Shown here: positions 16,751-25,665 of the stretch, piece after piece
Position numbering within the stretch: position 1 is the first letter of the stretch
Layout of the letters: every line of letters begins with the position of its first letter
DNA from: Paenibacillus alvei DSM 29
Lineage (GTDB): Bacteria; Bacillota; Bacilli; Paenibacillales; Paenibacillaceae
NCBI RefSeq assembly: GCF_000293805.1
Contig: NZ_AMBZ01000004.1
Location: forward strand, 1 to 64,000
Direction: 5' to 3'
Length of the DNA: 64,000 nucleotides
Program-made: the position numbers and the translations under genes
Notes under the pieces: model-generated
What the model was told of the DNA's origin: nothing
Seen by the model: the letters and a program-made list of their open reading frames with translations, nothing else
Database searches by the model: none

Positions 16751-17792
16751 ACAAGAATACGCAAGTAAAGAAGCTTATTCCAACCTTGCTGCTGGTGCTC
16801 GTTTTTATTGCCGGCTATGTATATGCTTCTTCTCATGATTTCTTCCGTAGTAAGAAGGAGGATACATCCGTGTCGCTCTTATCGCTACAGGAGCAGGACG
16901 TAAATTCTTTTACAATAACAGGAGCGGAAGACGGCTCTAAGGTATCGTTTCATAAGAAAAATGGACAATGGGGGATGACTGAGCCTAACGCATATCCGCT
17001 CAACACTTATCCAGTACAGGATTGGCTTTCTCTTTTGACGAAGGCGAAGGCAGAGTCTGTCGTAGAGGAACAGGCCAATCATTTAGAGAAATACGGACTG
17101 GATCAGCCAGCATGGACGTTTGAGGCAATCGGTGCAGACGGAGCGAAGTATACGATCAAGATTGGCAATGAATCGCCGATTTCGGGCACCTATTACGCTT
17201 TGGTGAATGATCAAGGCAAGGTATATCAAGTCTCGGAATCCGAATGGTCGGGACTGAAGCGGAGTACGTATGATTTCGTGCTGAAGGAGCCGATTACCTT
17301 TCCGCTTGAACGTGTAGAACAGTTCGTGTGGAGCTATGGAGGCAAGACCTATACATTGAACCCATTGAAGGAATCCAAGCCTTCACAAGCGGATAAAAAA
17401 CAGGATACAACTACAGCAGGTGAGGGGAAATCCGATCAAGCTGAACAGACAGAGCAAACCGAGCTGGATTGGCAGCTTCAGGGCAAGCCCATTACGGAGG
17501 ATAAGGCTTCTGTGCTTATGAATCAGTTTCGGGATTGGTCTACGAATGAGCTTCCGAAGCAAAAAAAGAACTTTTGGGCGGAAAACCCCGCAATCCGGAT
17601 TGGAAGCTCGAACTGTCCTTAAAGCCTGATGAGATCAGCTCAGCGGAGAAAAAGAGCTATGAAGGGTATGTAATAGGGGATAAGGTATGGATCATCCCTC
17701 AGGGCGAAGCATGGGCCTTTGCTGTTCCGAAGAATGCGTTTGACGAGACATGCAAGGCCTGGATAGACTCTGGAGTGGAAAAAGCAGAATAG
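16747..17792 (+). CDS. DUF4340 protein, split by a -1 frameshift at an A-run
   Basis: The first frame (16747-17622) gives a membrane-anchored protein with DUF4340-like beta-rich repeats (K-K-N-G-Q-W-G-M-T, Y-G-L-D-Q-P-A-W-T-F). At 17561-17567 there are seven A. After them, the conserved C-terminus (N-P-D-W-K-L-E-L ... K-V-W-I-I-P) continues in the -1 frame up to 17792. The heptamer A-AAA-AAG at 17562-17568 is in the exact register of a classic -1 slippery site, so programmed frameshifting is possible; one missing A in the assembly would explain it equally well. The full product would be about 348 residues. The gene closes the GldA/F/G operon by a four-base overlap with the GldG gene. Confidence 0.75.
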
Positions 17793-17808
17793 CGTAGTTG
17801 CACTTTAT

Positions 17809-17847
17809 AATAACCCGGTTATGAAAAAACATAGCCGGGTTATTTGT
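17809..17847. terminator. Bidirectional hairpin between converging operons
   Basis: AATAACCCGGTTATG and CATAGCCGGGTTATT form a 15-base stem with one mismatch around an A-rich loop. It lies between the DUF4340 gene (plus) and fabH (minus) and can serve both. The T tract is short on either strand. Confidence 0.75.
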
Positions 17848-17889
17848 GCAGGATTCATTTTAGTAGGGAAACAGGGAAATCACAAATGG

Positions 17890-18900
17890 TCACGTCCGTA
17901 ATTCCGGCCAGCGCATCAGTAATATCGACTGCGAAAAACCCCCGCCAAATCCGTACAACAAGGTGAGTGCTCCTGGAGTTAGACGTCCGTCACGTAATCC
18001 CTCAGCGATGGCTAGCGGGATACTGGCTGCGGATGTATTACCGTAATACTGAACACTTGTGAGGGTACGCTCCAGCGGAATCCCACTGCGTTCGCAGATT
18101 GATTCGATCATCCGCAGATTAGCGCTGTGTGGCACAAAGATATCAATTTGCTCTGCTGTATATCCAGTATCATACAGCAATTTTTGGATGCCTGCAGGAA
18201 CTTGGCGGAGTGCCCACTTCAGAACTTCACGCCCGTTTTGAACTAAAGTGTTGTCAGGCTTCATCTCTACATCGCCAATCCGATCGGCGACAGCCTTTCG
18301 ATGCAATATCCCGCCTAAATCTCCTGTCGTCAATGATCCAGAAGCAAGGAAACAAGATTGCTGCTCAGCAGTGCCAGCCTCCAGAAGAATCGCTCCAGCC
18401 CCATCTCCGAACAAGATGCAGGTGCTGCGATCCGCATAGTCAACCGTACGGGTCAGAACCTCTGTGCCAATCACCAATACTTTCCGATGCATGCCCGCAT
18501 CAATGAGTCCTATTGCCAATTGCATGGCACTAACAAAACCTGCACAGGCATTCGATATATCCAGTGCCATTGCATGAGGAATGCCAAGTCTACCTTGAAT
18601 GATGCCAGCCGTGCTCGGGAAGAAGGCGTCTGGTGTTGATGTAGCTACAAGCACCGCATCAACCGTATGAAGATCAACATGATACGTGTCGGCGAGATTT
18701 CTAGCAGCTTCGTAAGCAAGATCGCTGGCATAGGTTCCTTCATCAACAATACGGCGTTCAATCATGCCCGTTCGTTGAACAATCCACTCATGATTCGTAT
18801 CGACCATTTGCGACAGATCCTCATTCGTTAAACGGCGTTCAGGCACAAAGGTACCAAAAGCTGTGATTTGGGCTTTCGTATGAAGCTTAACCGTTTGCAT
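17890..18900 (-). CDS. fabH: 3-oxoacyl-ACP synthase III (FabH)
   Basis: The 336-residue enzyme condenses acyl-CoA primers with malonyl-ACP to start fatty acid synthesis. The catalytic triad is visible: Cys in S-N-A-C-A-G-F near residue 118, His in V-P-H-S-A-N, and Asn in Y-Y-G-N-T-S-A-A-S. The length is normal. It stands alone rather than in a fab operon, like the second FabH (FabHB) of Bacillus. A sigma-A promoter with a FapR-like operator is present upstream (18986-19045), fitting regulation by malonyl-CoA. Confidence 0.95.
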   Translation of the reverse strand: MQTVKLHTKAQITAFGTFVPERRLTNEDLSQMVDTNHEWIVQRTGMIERRIVDEGTYASDLAYEAARNLADTYHVDLHTVDAVLVATSTPDAFFPSTAGIIQGRLGIPHAMALDISNACAGFVSAMQLAIGLIDAGMHRKVLVIGTEVLTRTVDYADRSTCILFGDGAGAILLEAGTAEQQSCFLASGSLTTGDLGGILHRKAVADRIGDVEMKPDNTLVQNGREVLKWALRQVPAGIQKLLYDTGYTAEQIDIFVPHSANLRMIESICERSGIPLERTLTSVQYYGNTSAASIPLAIAEGLRDGRLTPGALTLLYGFGGGFSQSILLMRWPELRT

Positions 18901-18985
18901 AGGGTATATCCTCTCCTAATCAATGATGGGTTATAGGCTGAATAATCCGTTTCATAATGAGGGCATGTGAAATTGTGAAATAAAA

Positions 18986-19002
18986 TTAGTATCTGGTACT
19001 AT
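18986..19002 (-). promoter_or_regulatory. FapR-like operator upstream of fabH
   Basis: TTAGTATCTGGTACTAT is a 17-base imperfect palindrome close to the FapR site (TTAGTA, five bases, TACTAA). It lies just downstream of the -10 box at 19017-19022, where a bound repressor would block transcription. A further TAATACTAA half-site lies at 19007. Confidence 0.65.
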
Positions 19003-19016
19003 GTCCTAATACTAAA

Positions 19017-19045
19017 ATAATACGTTTCACGTTAATTATTGTCAA
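19017..19045 (-). promoter_or_regulatory. Sigma-A promoter of fabH
   Basis: On the minus strand TTGACA (19045-19040), a 17-base spacer and TATTAT (19022-19017) form a near-consensus vegetative promoter. The start of transcription would fall near 19010, directly against the FapR-like operator. Confidence 0.75.
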
Positions 19046-19219
19046 TCCAAGCTTCTGTTCTCATTAGTATTATCCTAACATTCCTCATTCTGTTAAAAGC
19101 TTCATGATGAAAGTCAAGGAGTGGAATTATCGGAAAAACCTATCGGCATAACATTAGAGCGTCGGCGCATGCTAAAGTTGGTGGCACCCCAATTATGAAC
19201 TGAACAAGGAGGAACATTG

Positions 19220-20062
19220 ATGCAAGCAAAAGCAGTTCTGCTAACGTTGACGGCAGCATTAGTGATGACAATGGGGATTACAGGTTGTGGAAATAGAAAT
19301 ATGTCCACGAAGAGTGTGCGCCAGCATAATTATGATGGCATAAATCCACTTGGAACGGATCATCGTTACAATGCGAACCGTTACAATACGAACTTCCAAG
19401 GCGACGGTTTGCGCTCTTACAGCAATGATTTCGGCCCAGACGGTTACCGTTCTAACAACTACAACTACGGCAACGGTACTTATCGCAACTATGGCTACAA
19501 TCGAATGGACGGCTTCAATCGTACGGACGGCTTCAATCGTATGGATGGAGGCCGCTATGGAGCTCATTCGGTAAATAAGATGGAAATGAACCAAAAGATT
19601 GCGAAAAAACTGACATCTGTCAAGGGCGTAAAGTCGGCACATGTTATGTTGACGAACAATAATAATGCTTATGTGGCGGTCGTTACGGATCACACAACAT
19701 CCGGCATGAAGAGCAAAAGCTTCCCAGCCGGCCATGGGCAAGGTCCTTACTCTGCAGGGAACTTGGGTACGTATGACGGCACACCTGCTGGAAATGATAA
19801 TATGCCTGCTTCAGTCAAAGAACATATTGCCAACGTTGTGAAGAAAGAAGCTCCGAACTGTAATAATGTGTATGTATCTGCGAATCCAGACTTCGTCAAC
19901 CGCATGAATGATTACAGCAAGCAAGCGGCTGCCGGACATCCAATCGCAGGGTTTACTAATGAGTTCCAAGAACTGGTGTACCGTTTGTTCCCAACAAATG
20001 CTGCGAGCCAATCTTACAATCAACCGACTCGCATTCATAACATGGCACCAGGAACTCGCTAA
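19220..20062 (+). CDS. YhcN/YlaJ-family sporulation lipoprotein
   Basis: The 280-residue protein has a lipoprotein signal (hydrophobic stretch then G-I-T-G-C near residue 23), a tyrosine/asparagine-rich linker with repeated G-F-N-R-x-D-G units, and a C-terminal YhcN/YlaJ-like domain (I-A-K-K-L-T-S-V-K-G-V-K-S-A-H-V). Members sit in spore membranes and affect germination. ATG at 19220 is chosen over TTG at 19217 because GGAGG ends eight bases before it. The N/Y-rich repeats are unlike the rest of the window and may be variable between strains. gerE follows on the same strand. Confidence 0.85.
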   Translation: MQAKAVLLTLTAALVMTMGITGCGNRNMSTKSVRQHNYDGINPLGTDHRYNANRYNTNFQGDGLRSYSNDFGPDGYRSNNYNYGNGTYRNYGYNRMDGFNRTDGFNRMDGGRYGAHSVNKMEMNQKIAKKLTSVKGVKSAHVMLTNNNNAYVAVVTDHTTSGMKSKSFPAGHGQGPYSAGNLGTYDGTPAGNDNMPASVKEHIANVVKKEAPNCNNVYVSANPDFVNRMNDYSKQAAAGHPIAGFTNEFQELVYRLFPTNAASQSYNQPTRIHNMAPGTR

Positions 20063-20218
20063 TTTTCGTTCCGAACGGACTTCATTCCTCACAACTGCTG
20101 AGGACGGAGTCCTGTTTACATATTCGCACATAAGGCTTAGCATTCGTCATGCAAGCGGAATTATACGTGAAATGCATCTTTCCACCACATAAGTAAGCCC
20201 ATTTTTGAGCAGTACCGC

Positions 20219-20246
20219 ACCAAGTGTAATGACCCTTCATAGTATA
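20219..20246 (+). promoter_or_regulatory. Candidate sigma-K promoter of gerE
   Basis: AC at 20219-20220, 17 bases, then CATAGTATA at 20238-20246 matches the sigma-K pattern. In Bacillus subtilis gerE is transcribed by sigma-K, so the match is in the expected place. Confidence 0.6.
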
Positions 20247-20307
20247 AATTTGACTGTATCCCTTAACCTTGTTAAATTACAAAAACTCGGGCAAGGAGGG
20301 GTGACAC

Positions 20308-20532
20308 TTGAAGGGTAGCGATCACAAAAATAAGTTTCTACTGACTAATCGTGAGCGCGAAGTTTTTGAATTATTAGTTCAGGACAAAACGACCCGTGAC
20401 ATTGCGCAGCAGTTATTCATCAGTGAGAAGACCGTTCGAAATCATATTTCGAATGTGATGCAGAAATTGAACGTAAAAGGTCGTTCGCAAGCGGTTGTCG
20501 AGCTAATCAAGCTTGGGGAGTTAAAAATCTAA
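20308..20532 (+). CDS. gerE: GerE, late mother-cell transcription factor
   Basis: The 74-residue protein is a bare LuxR-type helix-turn-helix domain with the sequence L-T-x-R-E-R-E-V-F-E-L-L-V-Q-D-K-T and I-S-E-K-T-V-R-N-H-I-S-N, as in Bacillus GerE, which has the same length. GerE binds DNA in the mother cell and adjusts late coat-gene expression. The start is TTG at 20308 after AAGGAGGGG; no in-frame ATG exists at the N-terminus. A sigma-K-like promoter lies 60 bases upstream. Confidence 0.96.
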   Translation: MKGSDHKNKFLLTNREREVFELLVQDKTTRDIAQQLFISEKTVRNHISNVMQKLNVKGRSQAVVELIKLGELKI

Positions 20533-20729
20533 CAATAAGCTAAGCCCATCGCCCTGACAATTCAGCCTTCTGGAACATATCGCTTGATGTGGGAAGAAAG
20601 GTTCTCTGAGAGTAGGTCCGAATGACAGACTCGGATAGATTCGAGCGTATATCCATGCTGCAGTAGAACGAGCATCGTGGCCCATACGCTTTATTTTTTG
20701 TTCCGATGGTCATGCCCTGCAATCAACAA

Positions 20730-20780
20730 ATGGCTTCCCGAAGTACGATGATGCGCATCGATCGGGAAGCCATCTTTTTT
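20730..20780 (+). terminator. Large hairpin terminator between gerE and nagA
   Basis: ATGGCTTCCCGA pairs with TCGGGAAGCCAT, and the loop holds GATGCGCATC, itself a palindrome. A run of seven T follows on the plus strand. It probably ends plus-strand transcription from gerE; on the minus strand only a weak T tract follows. Confidence 0.8.
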
Positions 20781-20808
20781 TCCTATAGGCTTGTTTTCTA
20801 AAAATAAC

Positions 20809-21987
20809 TTACATATGAGTGCTGCCCTTCACCCATACGCGTTCGATATTCAAATCAGCATCTGTCCATACTAAGTCAGCTTGTTTGCCAACTTCGATGC
20901 TGCCGGTAAAGCTGTCGATTCCGATTTGCTTCGCAGGATTCAAGCTTGCAAGACGCGATACTTCATGCAGCGGAAGTCCTGTGAATTGAATCATATTTTT
21001 GACAGCTTGAATCATCGTAAGCGTACTGCCGGCGAGCGAACCGCCCTCAGTCAGGCGGCATACGCCTTCTTTCATCGTTACCGCGAGGCCGCCCAGGTCA
21101 TACTGGCCATCTGGCATACCTGCTGCAGACATAGCATCTGTAATCATTACAAGCTTGCCGGAAGTCTTCGTACGACTTAGCATTTTGATACAAGCCGGAT
21201 GCACGTGAATGCCATCAGAAATGATCTCAGCTGTAATCCGGTCATCTGTCAGCACAGCGCCTGCTACACCTGGATCGCGGTGATGAATCGGCGTCATGGC
21301 GTTAAAGGTATGAACCGCTTGATTCAAGCCTGCATTTGCTGCGGCTGTTACTTGGTCGTACGTTGCGGCCGTATGCGCGGCTGCAGCATTTACGTTGTGA
21401 GCGCGCAGCCAGCGAATGGCTTCTGTGGCGTTGGCGCGCTCAGGAGCAAGGCTGACCTGCTTCATTAATCCAGGGAAGCGTGCATGCCAATCCTCGAACC
21501 AATCAATTTGAGGGTCGATCATGTAGATTTCGTTCTGCGCTCCCTTGTACTTCGGATTCACGAACGGGCCTTCCAAGTGAACGCCTGCCAGTTGAGTGTA
21601 TTTCATACCTTGCTTCATATAAGCATCAACGGCTGCCATAACCTGATCCAATGCTTCATGAGATTGCGTCATGGAAGTAGCAAGCATAGCCGTTGTACCA
21701 TGCTCCATATGGAACTTCGTAATCTTATTATAGGATTCAGCGTTAGCATCCATGAAGTCTGCGCCGAAGCCTCCGTGAATATGCAAATCGATAAAGCCAG
21801 GGAGCACCCAGCCGCCCTTAGCGTCTACACTTTCCTTGCCCCAAGCATCTTGCTCGGGCTGTGGCAATTCCGACCACTTTCCAATAAAGGAAATCAGACC
21901 ATCTTCTACCCGAACGACTCCATCATACAATACGCCGTTCGGTGTTACGACATTTGCATTGGTTAAGGTAAATGTTGAATTAGCCAT
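20809..21987 (-). CDS. nagA: N-acetylglucosamine-6-phosphate deacetylase (NagA)
   Basis: The roughly 392-residue amidohydrolase converts GlcNAc-6-phosphate to glucosamine-6-phosphate and acetate. Visible motifs are G-F-I-D-L-H-I-H-G-G, the metal-ligand regions A-A-A-A-H-T and H-T-F-N-A-M-T, and the catalytic aspartate in I-T-D-A-M-S-A-A-G. The start at 21987 (M-A-N-S-T-F) lies inside the end of nagB with an eight-base overlap; an AGGAGG sits 15 bases upstream, slightly far. It is the last gene of the regulator-nagB-nagA operon. Confidence 0.95.
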   Translation of the reverse strand: MANSTFTLTNANVVTPNGVLYDGVVRVEDGLISFIGKWSELPQPEQDAWGKESVDAKGGWVLPGFIDLHIHGGFGADFMDANAESYNKITKFHMEHGTTAMLATSMTQSHEALDQVMAAVDAYMKQGMKYTQLAGVHLEGPFVNPKYKGAQNEIYMIDPQIDWFEDWHARFPGLMKQVSLAPERANATEAIRWLRAHNVNAAAAHTAATYDQVTAAANAGLNQAVHTFNAMTPIHHRDPGVAGAVLTDDRITAEIISDGIHVHPACIKMLSRTKTSGKLVMITDAMSAAGMPDGQYDLGGLAVTMKEGVCRLTEGGSLAGSTLTMIQAVKNMIQFTGLPLHEVSRLASLNPAKQIGIDSFTGSIEVGKQADLVWTDADLNIERVWVKGSTHM

Positions 21988-22708
21988 GGAAATGTTGTGC
22001 AGCCTCCTTATCAAGCAGAACTACTACATTCGGATGAGTTTGCAAGAGCGATGCCGGTACTTCAGTCGTAACCGGGCCTTTAAGCGCACGATGTACAATG
22101 TCCGCCTTGTCCGCACCGCGAACGACGAGCATAATCATTTTCGCCTTCAGGATCGATCCTACACCCATGGTTACCGCTTGGGTAGGAACCTCATCAATAG
22201 AATTGAAGAATCGTTTGTTTGCTTGTCGCGTTTCTTCCTTCAATTGTACGAGATGTGTACCTGCATGCAGGTTTTGGCCTGGCTCGTTAAAGCCGATGTG
22301 GCCATTGTGGCCGAGGCCGAGCAATTGAAGATCGATAGATGCGTCAGCGAGCATCTCATCATACTGCTTGCACTCTTGCTCCAAGTCAGCTGCATTTCCG
22401 TTCGGTACACGAGTGTTGTCCTTGTTGATATCAATATGGTCGAACAATTGCTTGTTCATGAACGACATGTATGATTCCGGATGACCTTCAGGAAGGCCTA
22501 CATATTCATCCAAATTGAAGGAACGTACATTTTTGAAGCTAACATGCTTTTTCTCATTCAAGCGAATCAGCTCTTGGTAGATGCCGATTGGCGTACTGCC
22601 TGTAGCTAAGCCGAGAACGGCGTTTGGCTTCGTTTGAACCAGGCTTGCAATGATGCCTGCACCAATTTGGTTCAATTCTTCATTCGTTTGGAAAGTCAAG
22701 ATGTTCAT
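21980..22708 (-). CDS. nagB: Glucosamine-6-phosphate deaminase (NagB)
   Basis: The 242-residue enzyme converts glucosamine-6-phosphate to fructose-6-phosphate and ammonia. A-T-G-S-T-P and L-G-L-G-H-N-G-H-I-G-F-N-E-P-G are family signatures. The length equals that of Bacillus NagB, without the allosteric extension of the enterobacterial enzyme. It follows the RpiR regulator by eight bases and overlaps nagA. Confidence 0.97.
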   Translation of the reverse strand: MNILTFQTNEELNQIGAGIIASLVQTKPNAVLGLATGSTPIGIYQELIRLNEKKHVSFKNVRSFNLDEYVGLPEGHPESYMSFMNKQLFDHIDINKDNTRVPNGNAADLEQECKQYDEMLADASIDLQLLGLGHNGHIGFNEPGQNLHAGTHLVQLKEETRQANKRFFNSIDEVPTQAVTMGVGSILKAKMIMLVVRGADKADIVHRALKGPVTTEVPASLLQTHPNVVVLLDKEAAQHFHG

Positions 22709-22716
22709 TAGTAGGT

Positions 22717-23580
22717 TTACCTCCCTTTATCTTTACGGTACTTGCGTACCATGCGATACGACTGCTCAAGCTTCGGAATATGATCATCGAATTTCTCACT
22801 AACCATTCCGGCGAACAAGATATCGATGATGTGCAACTGTGCGATGCGTGAAGCCATATCGCCTCGGCGCATGCCCTCCTCCAAGGAGGAGGCGGATAAA
22901 TTAATATCGGCCAGGGATGCTAGGCGGTAGGCGCCGACCTTCGTAAGTGAGATAGTCGTCGCTCCGCGCTCCTTCGCGCATTGCAAGGCATCAATCGTTT
23001 CTGGTGTTTCTCCGGAATAGGAAATGGCGAACGCCACATCCTGCTCATTCAAATTGGCGGCAGATGTAATCTGCATATGCGGGTCAGAGAAGCAGGTTGC
23101 ACGCTTGCCTACGCGAATCAGCTTCTGATAGAAATCCAAGGCTACAATGCCGGATGTCGCCATCCCGTACATATCGATCTGTCTTGCCGCCTGGAAGGCG
23201 CGCATGGCACGTTCCAGTGTGATCATGTCTAACAGCCGCGTCGTGTCGGATATCGAGCGAATATGATTGGACTCGATGGCCGTAACAATATCGCGCAGCG
23301 GATTGCCTGCGATAATGTCCTGATAGGAGAGTGGAGTGGATTGCTGTGCCATATCGGCTGCCAGCTTCGTTTTGAAATCCGGATAACCCCGAAAATGAAG
23401 GGATTTGCAAAATCTAGTGACGGTTGCGGGTGAAGTGCCGGACTGTTCAGCCAGCTCCGTGATGCCCATCGTCACTACATTACCCGGAAATTGCAAAATA
23501 TAGTCCGCCACTTTGCGCTCCTGCGGATGGAAATCCTGAACCTGCTGCCGAATCGCGTGCAATATGCTAGACAAAAACAA
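22717..23580 (-). CDS. MurR/RpiR-family regulator of the nag operon
   Basis: The 287-residue protein has an N-terminal HTH_6 domain (H-P-Q-E-R-K-V-A-D-Y-I-L, S-P-A-T-V-T-R-F-C-K) and a C-terminal SIS sugar-phosphate-binding domain (F-A-I-S-Y-S-G-E-T-P-E-T). Such proteins sense phosphosugars; here the likely ligand is GlcNAc-6-P or GlcN-6-P. Start TTG at 23580 follows AGAGG by four bases. It is first in the operon with nagB and nagA. Two palindromes upstream (23603 and 23636) are plausible autoregulatory sites. Confidence 0.9.
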   Translation of the reverse strand: MFLSSILHAIRQQVQDFHPQERKVADYILQFPGNVVTMGITELAEQSGTSPATVTRFCKSLHFRGYPDFKTKLAADMAQQSTPLSYQDIIAGNPLRDIVTAIESNHIRSISDTTRLLDMITLERAMRAFQAARQIDMYGMATSGIVALDFYQKLIRVGKRATCFSDPHMQITSAANLNEQDVAFAISYSGETPETIDALQCAKERGATTISLTKVGAYRLASLADINLSASSLEEGMRRGDMASRIAQLHIIDILFAGMVSEKFDDHIPKLEQSYRMVRKYRKDKGR

Positions 23581-23602
23581 TCATCCTCTTACATCAATAT
23601 GG

Positions 23603-23649
23603 TGAAAATAATTTTAGTGATAAATCTCATAATCATGAAAATAATTTCA
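23603..23649 (-). promoter_or_regulatory. Two palindromic operator candidates for the RpiR regulator
   Basis: TGAAAATAATTTTA (23603-23616) and TGAAAATAATTTCA (23636-23649) are near-identical palindromes whose centres are 33 bases apart, about three helical turns, right upstream of the regulator gene. The shape TGAAA-N4-TTTCA fits RpiR-family sites. Confidence 0.6.
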
Positions 23650-23729
23650 ATATCATCATAGTCAATCTATAGCAGAAACACAAGGAAGTTATGCAAAATA
23701 CCACAATTTCCTCACAACTCTTGCCCCAA

Positions 23730-24599
23730 TCACTTGCCTGATTCGGCATGGTTGTCCAATTGACGCTGTTCTCGGAAATCGCTTGGGGCGATGCCGAGAC
23801 GATTTTTGAAGGTACGATGGAAGTACGAATAGCTCTGGAATCCGCACATTTCAGCAATCTGCTCCAGCGGCATATATCCGTGCAGAATCCGCTCGCATGC
23901 CATCGTCAATCGTAGTTGAATGGCATAATCCATGACGGATTGATGGAACGTTTCTTTGAAAATATGAGAGGCTCTCGAGACGCTGAGCTGGACACGGTCT
24001 GCAACATTTTGCAGGGTGAACGGCTCGGTTACATTCATCTCAATATAATGCTTCATGTGATGGGCGACCTGCTCTGTTCGATTTCGATTCAAATAGGAGG
24101 GATGTGCCCGCTCATTCAGTGTTCGCTCCAGCATGCGGAAGTACGCGAAGCTTAGGTGTTTAACAATATCGTTCATGTTGTGGCTTCCGTACAAACGCTG
24201 CTCCTGCATAATCTCCCGCCAAATGGAAAGGAGGCGATCATCGATTCCGATGTCTGCCTTTCCGAGCGGTTTCATCTGATTCCACCATTCCTGTATCCAA
24301 GGCCCATTTAAGATAAAATAATAGTCCAGGCTATGAACCTTTTTATGGGGAACGCCAGTTTCAGGCTGGCGATAACCAATCTTCAAGTCATAGTGGCTGC
24401 CTGGAGCCAGCATTAGCATATCGCCAGGCTTGAATTCGACATATCTTTCATCAAGCCAAACATGGGCATTGCCCTCTAGCTGAATCCGAATGAGATAATG
24501 CTCCAGCTTCGGTATGCCGAGCGTGAATGGCTTGGTGTGTCTGGCATGTCCAGAGTACATAATTGTAAATTCTTCTTGTTTGACAGCAGGTTCAGTCAT
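23730..24599 (-). CDS. AraC-family transcriptional regulator
   Basis: The 289-residue protein has an N-terminal cupin-like sensing domain (L-A-P-G-S-H-Y-D-L) and two C-terminal helix-turn-helix motifs (L-S-V-S-R-A-S-H-I-F-K and I-A-E-M-C-G-F-Q-S-Y-S-Y-F-H-R-T-F-K). It is divergent from the sugar-catabolic cluster starting at 24814 and probably activates it in response to its substrate. Confidence 0.92.
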   Translation of the reverse strand: MTEPAVKQEEFTIMYSGHARHTKPFTLGIPKLEHYLIRIQLEGNAHVWLDERYVEFKPGDMLMLAPGSHYDLKIGYRQPETGVPHKKVHSLDYYFILNGPWIQEWWNQMKPLGKADIGIDDRLLSIWREIMQEQRLYGSHNMNDIVKHLSFAYFRMLERTLNERAHPSYLNRNRTEQVAHHMKHYIEMNVTEPFTLQNVADRVQLSVSRASHIFKETFHQSVMDYAIQLRLTMACERILHGYMPLEQIAEMCGFQSYSYFHRTFKNRLGIAPSDFREQRQLDNHAESGK

Positions 24600-24739
24600 A
24601 TTTTCCTCCGCGGTGCCTATAATTCAGAATCCTCGCTTCTTTTACAAAGAGTATAGCAAAGATAGCAAGATTGTTCATGTTAAAAGGATATCCTTCATTC
24701 ACACCCAATTTGCAATGTGGCACAATGAAGTCAGCTCAT

Positions 24740-24753
24740 TGAAAACCTTTTCA
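24740..24753 (+). promoter_or_regulatory. cre-like palindrome before the catabolic cluster
   Basis: TGAAAACCTTTTCA is a perfect palindrome that resembles the CcpA site TGWAANCGNTNWCA except for the central bases (CC for CG). It could be a catabolite-repression site or an AraC-regulator site. Confidence 0.4.
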
Positions 24754-24813
24754 AAAAACAACTTGATATCATTATCTTTCATAAAGATTCATACACAAAA
24801 TGAGGTGGATCCA

Positions 24814-25572
24814 TTGAAAATTGGAGTGCAGCTTTATACCTTGCGCGACGATATGGGCAGAGACTTTATCGGAACGCTGGAGCAAGTGGCAGCTATGGGC
24901 TATGAGGGAGTGGAATTTGCAGGTTACGGTGGATTGACGCCAGAGCAATTGGCCAGCGAACTGAAGCGGTTGAACTTGAAGGCAGCAGGTTCGCACGTCA
25001 GCATCGAGCAATTGACAGATCATTTGGATGAGCAGATTGAAATGAATCTTGCTATTGGCAACCGTAACATCATTTGTCCAGGTATCCCGAAGCTGCATGA
25101 GGCCGATGAAGACATATTGAATGAGTCAGTAAGCAAGCTTGAGGCTGTCGCTGAACGGCTTGCAGTTCATGGGATGAAGCTGGGCTATCACAATCACGGG
25201 TATGAATTCGAAGCGAAAATCGGGGATGAAACCGTATTTGACTTGCTGTTTGGCAAGTTGCCCGGAGACAAGCTGTTCACTGAGCTGGACGTATGCTGGG
25301 TGAAGCATGGCGGATATAACCCGCTCGAGATCATCAATCAGTATTCAGGCCGTGTTCCTTTCATTCACTACAAGGATTTGAAGTATGATGACAATGGCAA
25401 TCCAATGACGATGGAGCTTGGTCAAGGCGAACTCGACCTGGTAGCTGTAGCACAGGCTGCACGTGCAGCAGGAACGGAATGGCTGATTGTCGAGCAGGAT
25501 GATTGTCAGCGCGCTCCGCTTGATAGCGTGCGCGGCAGCCGTGAATGGATTAAGGACAATCTTGGGCTGTAA
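24814..25572 (+). CDS. Sugar phosphate isomerase/epimerase-like TIM barrel, first copy
   Basis: The 252-residue protein is an AP-endonuclease-2/xylose-isomerase-like TIM barrel (I-G-V-Q-L-Y-T-L-R-D start, G-Y-H-N-H-G-Y-E-F, E-L-D-V-C-W-V-K-H-G-G, E-Q-D-D). The H and E/D residues form a divalent-metal site. The start is TTG at 24814 after GAGGTGG. Neighbours are Gfo/Idh/MocA oxidoreductases and ThuA, a set that in other bacteria oxidises glycosides to 3-keto sugars and then isomerises or cleaves them. The exact substrate is unknown. Confidence 0.85.
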   Translation: MKIGVQLYTLRDDMGRDFIGTLEQVAAMGYEGVEFAGYGGLTPEQLASELKRLNLKAAGSHVSIEQLTDHLDEQIEMNLAIGNRNIICPGIPKLHEADEDILNESVSKLEAVAERLAVHGMKLGYHNHGYEFEAKIGDETVFDLLFGKLPGDKLFTELDVCWVKHGGYNPLEIINQYSGRVPFIHYKDLKYDDNGNPMTMELGQGELDLVAVAQAARAAGTEWLIVEQDDCQRAPLDSVRGSREWIKDNLGL

Positions 25573-25665
25573 CACGAACTTCAAGAGGTGCGTGCCTCTA
25601 CAAATAGAACGATAAATTTTTTATCTTATATCAATTTAATTCACTTTTCTGGGAGGAATGGATTC

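Noticed and set aside
19110-19210. Sigma-G promoter before the YhcN-type gene
   Set aside because: A CATAACA box exists but no convincing -35 at the right distance.
20540-20722. 60-residue minus-strand frame between gerE and nagA
   Set aside because: No ribosome site, and composition is unlike a protein.
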